Origin: Bacillus sp. Y1
GTDB taxonomy: Bacteria > Bacillota > Bacilli > Bacillales > Cytobacillaceae
Direction: 5' to 3'
DNA: 64,000 nt
Assembly: GCF_003586445.1 (NCBI RefSeq)
Contig: NZ_CP030028.1
Location: 3,238,501-3,302,500, forward strand
Every line of letters begins with the position of its first letter. Within the stretch, counting starts at the first letter, position 1. The notes beneath the pieces were generated by a model, which made no database searches, was not told the origin of the DNA, and was given only the letters and a program-made list of their open reading frames with translations. Below are positions 60,371-64,000 of the stretch, in pieces. The translations under genes and the position numbers were made by a program.

Positions 60371-60406
60371 AAAAATCTCCATCATTTTATGATAGGAGAT
60401 TTTTTG
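60371..60406. terminator. gudB terminator
   Basis: A perfect 16-bp stem made of AAAAAATCTCC... and ...GGAGATTTTTT, with T-runs on both strands. It separates gudB from ypdA. Confidence 0.95.
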
Positions 60407-60427
60407 TTGCTTTTCAAATATAAATCA

Positions 60428-61702
60428 TTAAATCCAACCTCTAAATCTTGATGCTTCGGCCATTTTCCTTACACCAACCATATATGCTGCTAAGCGCATA
60501 TCTACGCGTCTTGTTTGTGCAGTATCATATATATTATTAAAGGATTTACACATAACCTTTTCTAATTTTTCTTCCACTTCTTCTTCCGTCCAGTAATAGC
60601 CTTGATTATTTTGGACCCACTCAAAGTAAGAAACGGTAACTCCACCTGCAGATGCAAGCACATCAGGTACAAGTAAAATCCCTCGGTCTGTTAAGATCTT
60701 AGTTGCTTCAAGTGTTGTTGGACCATTTGCTGCTTCAACAACAATCTTCGCGCGAATATTATGGGCGTTTTCTTCTGTGATTTGATTTTCAATTGCTGCA
60801 GGAACCAAGATGTCGCAGTCTAATTCAAGTAATTCTTTATTAGTGATCGTATTATTAAATAACTTCGTAACCGTTCCAAAACTATCACGTCTATCCAATA
60901 AATAATCTATATCCAATCCATTTGGATCATGTAACGCTCCATAAGCATCAGAGATACCCACTACTTTTGCACCTGCATCATGCATAAACTTTGAAAGATA
61001 GCTGCCTGCGTTTCCAAACCCCTGGACAACCACGCGTGCACCTTCAATATTAATACCCTTCTTTGCAGCTGCTTCTCTTATACAAATTGTTACACCTTTT
61101 GCTGTTGCCGATTCCCTACCATGTGAACCACCTAGTACAAGTGGTTTTCCAGTAATAAATCCTGGAGAATTAAATTCATCTATTCGGCTATACTCATCCA
61201 TCATCCAAGCCATAATTTGTGAATTTGTAAACACATCTGGTGCCGGAATATCTTTGGTTGGTCCAACAATTTGACTTATTGCTCTAACGTAGCCACGACT
61301 TAAGCGTTCAAGTTCACGAAATGACATATCACGAGGGTCACACACAATGCCCCCCTTACCTCCGCCATATGGTAAGTCAACGATTCCACATTTTAAGCTC
61401 ATCCAAATAGAAAGTGCCTTTACTTCCTTTTCTGTTACACCAGGATGGAAACGAATTCCTCCTTTTGTAGGTCCAACAGCATCATTGTGTTGTGCACGAT
61501 ACCCTGTAAATATCTTTACTGACCCATCGTCCATCCTTACTGGGATTTTTACTGTTAACATTCTCATTGGTTCTTTTAATAGTTCATATACTTCTTCAGG
61601 GTAGCCAAGCTTTTCTAATGCACTGTGAATAACGGTTTGAGTCGATCTTAGCACATCAAGCTTTTCTTCATGGTTTATGTTTGTAGTCCCTTTTTCGGCC
61701 AC
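60428..61702 (-). CDS. gudB: NAD-specific glutamate dehydrogenase (GudB/RocG type)
   Basis: Deaminates glutamate to 2-oxoglutarate. Signatures: TGYRAQHNDAVGPTKGGIRF, LPYGGGKGGIV (catalytic Lys), DIPAPDVFT, and NAD-binding VVQGFGNAGSYLSKF. 424 residues. Near EVKALSIW there is no duplicated VKA, unlike the cryptic gudB of lab B. subtilis, so it should be active. GTG start after AGGAGG. Position between ypdA and ypbH matches gudB. Confidence 0.95.
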   Translation of the reverse strand: MAEKGTTNINHEEKLDVLRSTQTVIHSALEKLGYPEEVYELLKEPMRMLTVKIPVRMDDGSVKIFTGYRAQHNDAVGPTKGGIRFHPGVTEKEVKALSIWMSLKCGIVDLPYGGGKGGIVCDPRDMSFRELERLSRGYVRAISQIVGPTKDIPAPDVFTNSQIMAWMMDEYSRIDEFNSPGFITGKPLVLGGSHGRESATAKGVTICIREAAAKKGINIEGARVVVQGFGNAGSYLSKFMHDAGAKVVGISDAYGALHDPNGLDIDYLLDRRDSFGTVTKLFNNTITNKELLELDCDILVPAAIENQITEENAHNIRAKIVVEAANGPTTLEATKILTDRGILLVPDVLASAGGVTVSYFEWVQNNQGYYWTEEEVEEKLEKVMCKSFNNIYDTAQTRRVDMRLAAYMVGVRKMAEASRFRGWI

Positions 61703-61750
61703 TATTTTACCCTCCTAAAATCACTAACAATGTTGTCCCATTCATGACAT

Positions 61751-61778
61751 AGTATACACTTTTAGGTAATTTATGCAA
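61751..61778 (-). promoter_or_regulatory. candidate gudB promoter
   Basis: TTGCAT (61778-61773) and TATACT (61756-61751) are 16 nt apart on the minus strand, about 50 nt upstream of gudB. Confidence 0.5.
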
Positions 61779-61817
61779 TAATAAATGAAAATTTTTTGAC
61801 ATTTTTACGATATTTTT

Positions 61818-61831
61818 TGTAAACGCTACCA
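61818..61831. promoter_or_regulatory. candidate cre (CcpA) site upstream of gudB
   Basis: TGTAAACGCTACCA fits the cre consensus TGWNANCGNTNWCA at all fixed positions but one W. It is about 115 nt before the gudB start and about 40 nt upstream of the candidate -35. The rest of 61832-61978 shows only a weak hairpin after mecB. Confidence 0.5.
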
Positions 61832-61978
61832 TTGTTGTTATTTAGGGAATTTTCTGTATTTTCCCCATCCCTTATAACCCTTAAATGGAGCGTCTCACCT
61901 TCTATTTAAATACTATTTACTAGTGTCTGTTTTTCGCCTCAAGATATTCTTTTAGAAAAAAACGGTAGAGACAACCCA

Positions 61979-62557
61979 CTACTTAAAGTAATGGACAATT
62001 GTCTCAACCGCTTCTTGATCAATCACTGTTTTCCCATACTCCTTTATGCGATGAATACTTTCAAGAGTAGGGTTTGAATATTCAGATAGAACAACTGCCA
62101 CTAACATTAAGTTACAGTCCTCTACATTTTCTATACAAAAATAATACTTGTCATCCATTACATATAAGCTTCCCCCAGTAAAGCCGAGTACCTTAAGCTG
62201 ATGGGACACTTGAATCACATACTCAAAATTGGTAAATTCATAAATGAGGTCTTGCTTTTCCTTTACACTTACCTGTAAATCATAAAAAGAATCCATTAAG
62301 GAGCTATCTTCTTCTTCCTCATCCATCGTGACAACCATGACCATACCCTGAGTATGCATCGTAAAGATTTCTACTGCAACCGTTCCTTGTATATCCACAT
62401 CAAATTGTTCACTTGCTTCTTCAAGCATCTCATGGAACAATTGATGCCACTTTAAAGAATCTTTCCATATATCCTCTTTTGTTAATCCTCTTTCAGATAA
62501 ATCATCCGTAGTTAAAAAAATTTTTATTTTATTGTAGGTTAATCGTTCTAAGCGCAT
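61979..62557 (-). CDS. mecB: MecA-family adaptor protein YpbH (MecB)
   Basis: A ClpCP adaptor paralogue of MecA. MRLERLTYNKIKIFLTTDDL is the conserved N-terminus that binds substrates; the C-terminal part binds ClpC. 192 residues from the ATG at 62557 after GGGGG; the frame to 62581 is an extension. Located next to gudB, which marks YpbH rather than MecA. Confidence 0.9.
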   Translation of the reverse strand: MRLERLTYNKIKIFLTTDDLSERGLTKEDIWKDSLKWHQLFHEMLEEASEQFDVDIQGTVAVEIFTMHTQGMVMVVTMDEEEEDSSLMDSFYDLQVSVKEKQDLIYEFTNFEYVIQVSHQLKVLGFTGGSLYVMDDKYYFCIENVEDCNLMLVAVVLSEYSNPTLESIHRIKEYGKTVIDQEAVETIVHYFK

Positions 62558-62641
62558 TATAAAGCCCCCTGCTGTGAACAACTGTTTGTTTAGTGTATGA
62601 AATTCTTGCAGGAAGGTGAATTGTCTAATCGATATTCCTTC

Positions 62642-63550
62642 TTACATTCTGGTTTTTAACCAACTTTCCCACTCATTACGTGAGGTACCTATAATGTGGT
62701 CATGATAATTGACCTTTTCTTTTTCAGAAATGGTATCAAATGCAAACCCACCTAATCCAATATGTATGTCTTCGTAGTTCTTTACCAATTTCTCTGTGAG
62801 TTGTAGTGTTCCGCTAACATTTTCCTTCATTGTACAGGAAAAGAAGATAAATTTTGGCTTTACAATCTTAATAACCTCATCGATATCTTTTTCAGCTATA
62901 CTTGCTCCCAAATAAATTACCTCAAATCCTTTACGTCTTAAAAATAACGTAAAGATGAGTAGGCCGAGTTCATGCCACTCACCTGGTCCACAAACTGCAA
63001 TGGCCTTTGGCATCATTGGATTATGCGGAAAGGAGTGCAAAATCATACCAATTCTTGATCGGAGAATAGATGAGGCAAAGTGTTCATGTGCGGTAGTGAT
63101 TTTAGAATTTTCCCATAAATCACCAATTTTAACTAGCAATGTGCCCAAAATATCTACCATTACCTTATCTACTGTAAACAAACTAAATGCTTGATTAATG
63201 ATATCATGTGCAGTTTTTTCGTCAAAAGCAAGTAGTGATTGAAGTAACTTGTCCGCCATGGCACTTGATTGGTCTCCACCTGTTTGAACATGTAGAAGAC
63301 CTTCTTTTTCTTCAATCTCATTGTTTTCAAGTAAAGTAACAGCTTGACTAATGGTAAAGCCTTTATTCACTTTGTCTTGAAGCCATCTTAATATTCTTAC
63401 ATGTTCTTCCGTGTAAAGACGATGTCCCGATTCATTTCTTTTTGGCGCTACCATCTGATAGCGCCTTTCCCAAGCACGTAGCGTTCCTGCTTGAATTCCT
63501 AACATTTTCGAGACCGCTTTTATATTATATTTTCCTTCTTCTGTCGCCAT
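62642..63550 (-). CDS. MerR-type regulator with B12-binding domain (CarH/LitR-like)
   Basis: 302 residues. An N-terminal MerR helix-turn-helix (about 8-75, KAVSKMLGIQAGTLRAWERR), a four-helix region containing W146-x9-E156-H157, and a Rossmann-like cobalamin domain with E191-W-H193-E-L-G (ExHxxG) and IGLGGFAF. This is the layout of CarH/LitR, adenosylcobalamin-dependent photoreceptor repressors. Residue 147 is Glu, where Thermus CarH has the His that binds cobalt after light exposure (from memory). CGGAGG Shine-Dalgarno. Target genes unknown; no carotenoid genes are in the window. Confidence 0.85.
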   Translation of the reverse strand: MATEEGKYNIKAVSKMLGIQAGTLRAWERRYQMVAPKRNESGHRLYTEEHVRILRWLQDKVNKGFTISQAVTLLENNEIEEKEGLLHVQTGGDQSSAMADKLLQSLLAFDEKTAHDIINQAFSLFTVDKVMVDILGTLLVKIGDLWENSKITTAHEHFASSILRSRIGMILHSFPHNPMMPKAIAVCGPGEWHELGLLIFTLFLRRKGFEVIYLGASIAEKDIDEVIKIVKPKFIFFSCTMKENVSGTLQLTEKLVKNYEDIHIGLGGFAFDTISEKEKVNYHDHIIGTSRNEWESWLKTRM

Positions 63551-63581
63551 TGTCTTTCCTCCGTATAACTCGTAACATACT

Positions 63582-63623
63582 CACATTATACAGTTCATAT
63601 AAAAAATGTGTAAACTTTGTATA
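63582..63623 (-). promoter_or_regulatory. promoter with possible CarH/LitR-like operator
   Basis: -35 TTTACA (63614-63609) and -10 TATAAT (63590-63585) are 18 nt apart, before the MerR-type gene. Three TnTACA-like elements overlap it: TATACA (63623-63618) and TTTACA on the minus strand, and TATACA on the plus strand (63587-63592). An inverted repeat CACATT/AATGTG (63582-63587 with 63605-63610) spans the spacer. Suggests autoregulation. Confidence 0.5.
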
Positions 63624-63632
63624 GGCTGACAC

Positions 63633-64000
63633 TTACTCTTGATCTTTATTGGAGATAGAAATGAAATGCGTTTCAGCTCTTGCTCCTAGCCTTAGTGGCA
63701 CAGCTGTCGTTCCATAGCCATTACTTACAAGAAGAGAGGTATTTTTTAATTGGTGGTATCCCCCTAACTCATACGGTCCGAACCCAAATATTCTAATTTG
63801 ACCTCCATGAGTATGTCCACTCAACACTAACGAAATCCGGTCTTGTACCTGTATTTTTTCCGTAATTCTCGGATTATGGCTGACGAGTATACGAAAACCC
63901 TCCTCTTGGGCATCCTGAAGTGCTAAGTCCAACCGATCTCTCTTTAATTGAAGGTCATCAACTCCAAGAAGGACCATCACTTCCCCTGCTTCTGATTCAA
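63633..64000 (-). CDS. Metallophosphoesterase (YkuE/YpbG-like), 3' part only
   Basis: The frame is open through position 64000, so the N-terminal half of the protein lies beyond the window. The visible C-terminal part has ILVSHNPRI and the metal motif VLSGHTHGGQI of calcineurin-like phosphoesterases acting near the membrane. The end LGARAETHFISISN is typical of the YkuE-like branch. B. subtilis has ypbG at this place (by memory). Stop at 63633. Confidence 0.88.
   Translation of the reverse strand, partial: ESEAGEVMVLLGVDDLQLKRDRLDLALQDAQEEGFRILVSHNPRITEKIQVQDRISLVLSGHTHGGQIRIFGFGPYELGGYHQLKNTSLLVSNGYGTTAVPLRLGARAETHFISISNKDQE

Overview
This is a chromosomal core segment of a low-GC, endospore-forming member of the Bacillaceae (Bacillus sensu lato). 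Three things point there: spore genes (spoIVA, sleB-ypeB, ypjB, the yphA/yphB set), bacillithiol genes (bshA, bshB1, ypdA/bdr), and gene order that follows Bacillus subtilis from yppC-recU-ponA to ypbH almost gene for gene. Nearly everything is on the minus strand. The plus-strand genes are recU-ponA, a YitT-family gene, a YpzI-like small gene and ansA. I see no rRNA, tRNA, prophage, insertion sequence or CRISPR array.

Layout: 1-4.1 kb holds the end of yppC, then recU and ponA. 4.1-10.6 kb holds ypoC, nth, dnaD, asnS, aspB, ypmB, ypmA and a degenerate metallo-beta-lactamase-fold protein. 10.7-21.5 kb holds dinG, panBCD behind a structured leader, and the chain ypjD-dapB-mgsA-bshB1-bshA-cca-birA. 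21.7-27.1 kb holds a YitT transporter-like gene, a YugP-like protease, ypjB, ypjA and the menaquinol:cytochrome c reductase operon qcrABC. 27.1-30.4 kb holds ypiF, ypiB, ypiA and an amidohydrolase-like gene. 30.5-36.9 kb is the aromatic amino-acid operon aroC-aroB-aroH-hisC-tyrA-aroA, which lacks the trp genes that B. subtilis carries inside it. 37-42.5 kb holds cheR, ndk, the menaquinone side-chain genes hepS-menG-hepT, mtrB (TRAP), folE and hbs. 42.8-50 kb holds spoIVA, a frameshifted yphF, yphE, gpsA, der and the yphB/yphA cluster. 50-58 kb holds fni, an S1-domain protein, plsC, cmk, ypfB, a PilZ protein (motI), ypeB, sleB and prsW. 58-64 kb holds ansA, ypdA/bdr, gudB, mecB, a CarH-like B12-binding MerR regulator and the 3' part of a metallophosphoesterase gene.

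Most of the window is ordinary housekeeping. The points most worth a second look are: (1) the panB leader, which fits the published pan RNA motif in location and bulged-hairpin form and has two mutually exclusive stems resembling a terminator/antiterminator switch; (2) a CarH-type adenosylcobalamin photoreceptor-like regulator with the W-x9-EH motif but Glu where CarH has its light-state axial His, behind a promoter with TnTACA motifs; (3) retention of mtrB with no trp genes in the aro operon; (4) a one-base frameshift in yphF at an A5 run; (5) two conserved-looking but active-site-less enzyme relatives. Many starts were moved from the longest frame to a downstream codon with a proper Shine-Dalgarno and family-matching length. 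All homology statements rest on recall of family sequences, not on a search.
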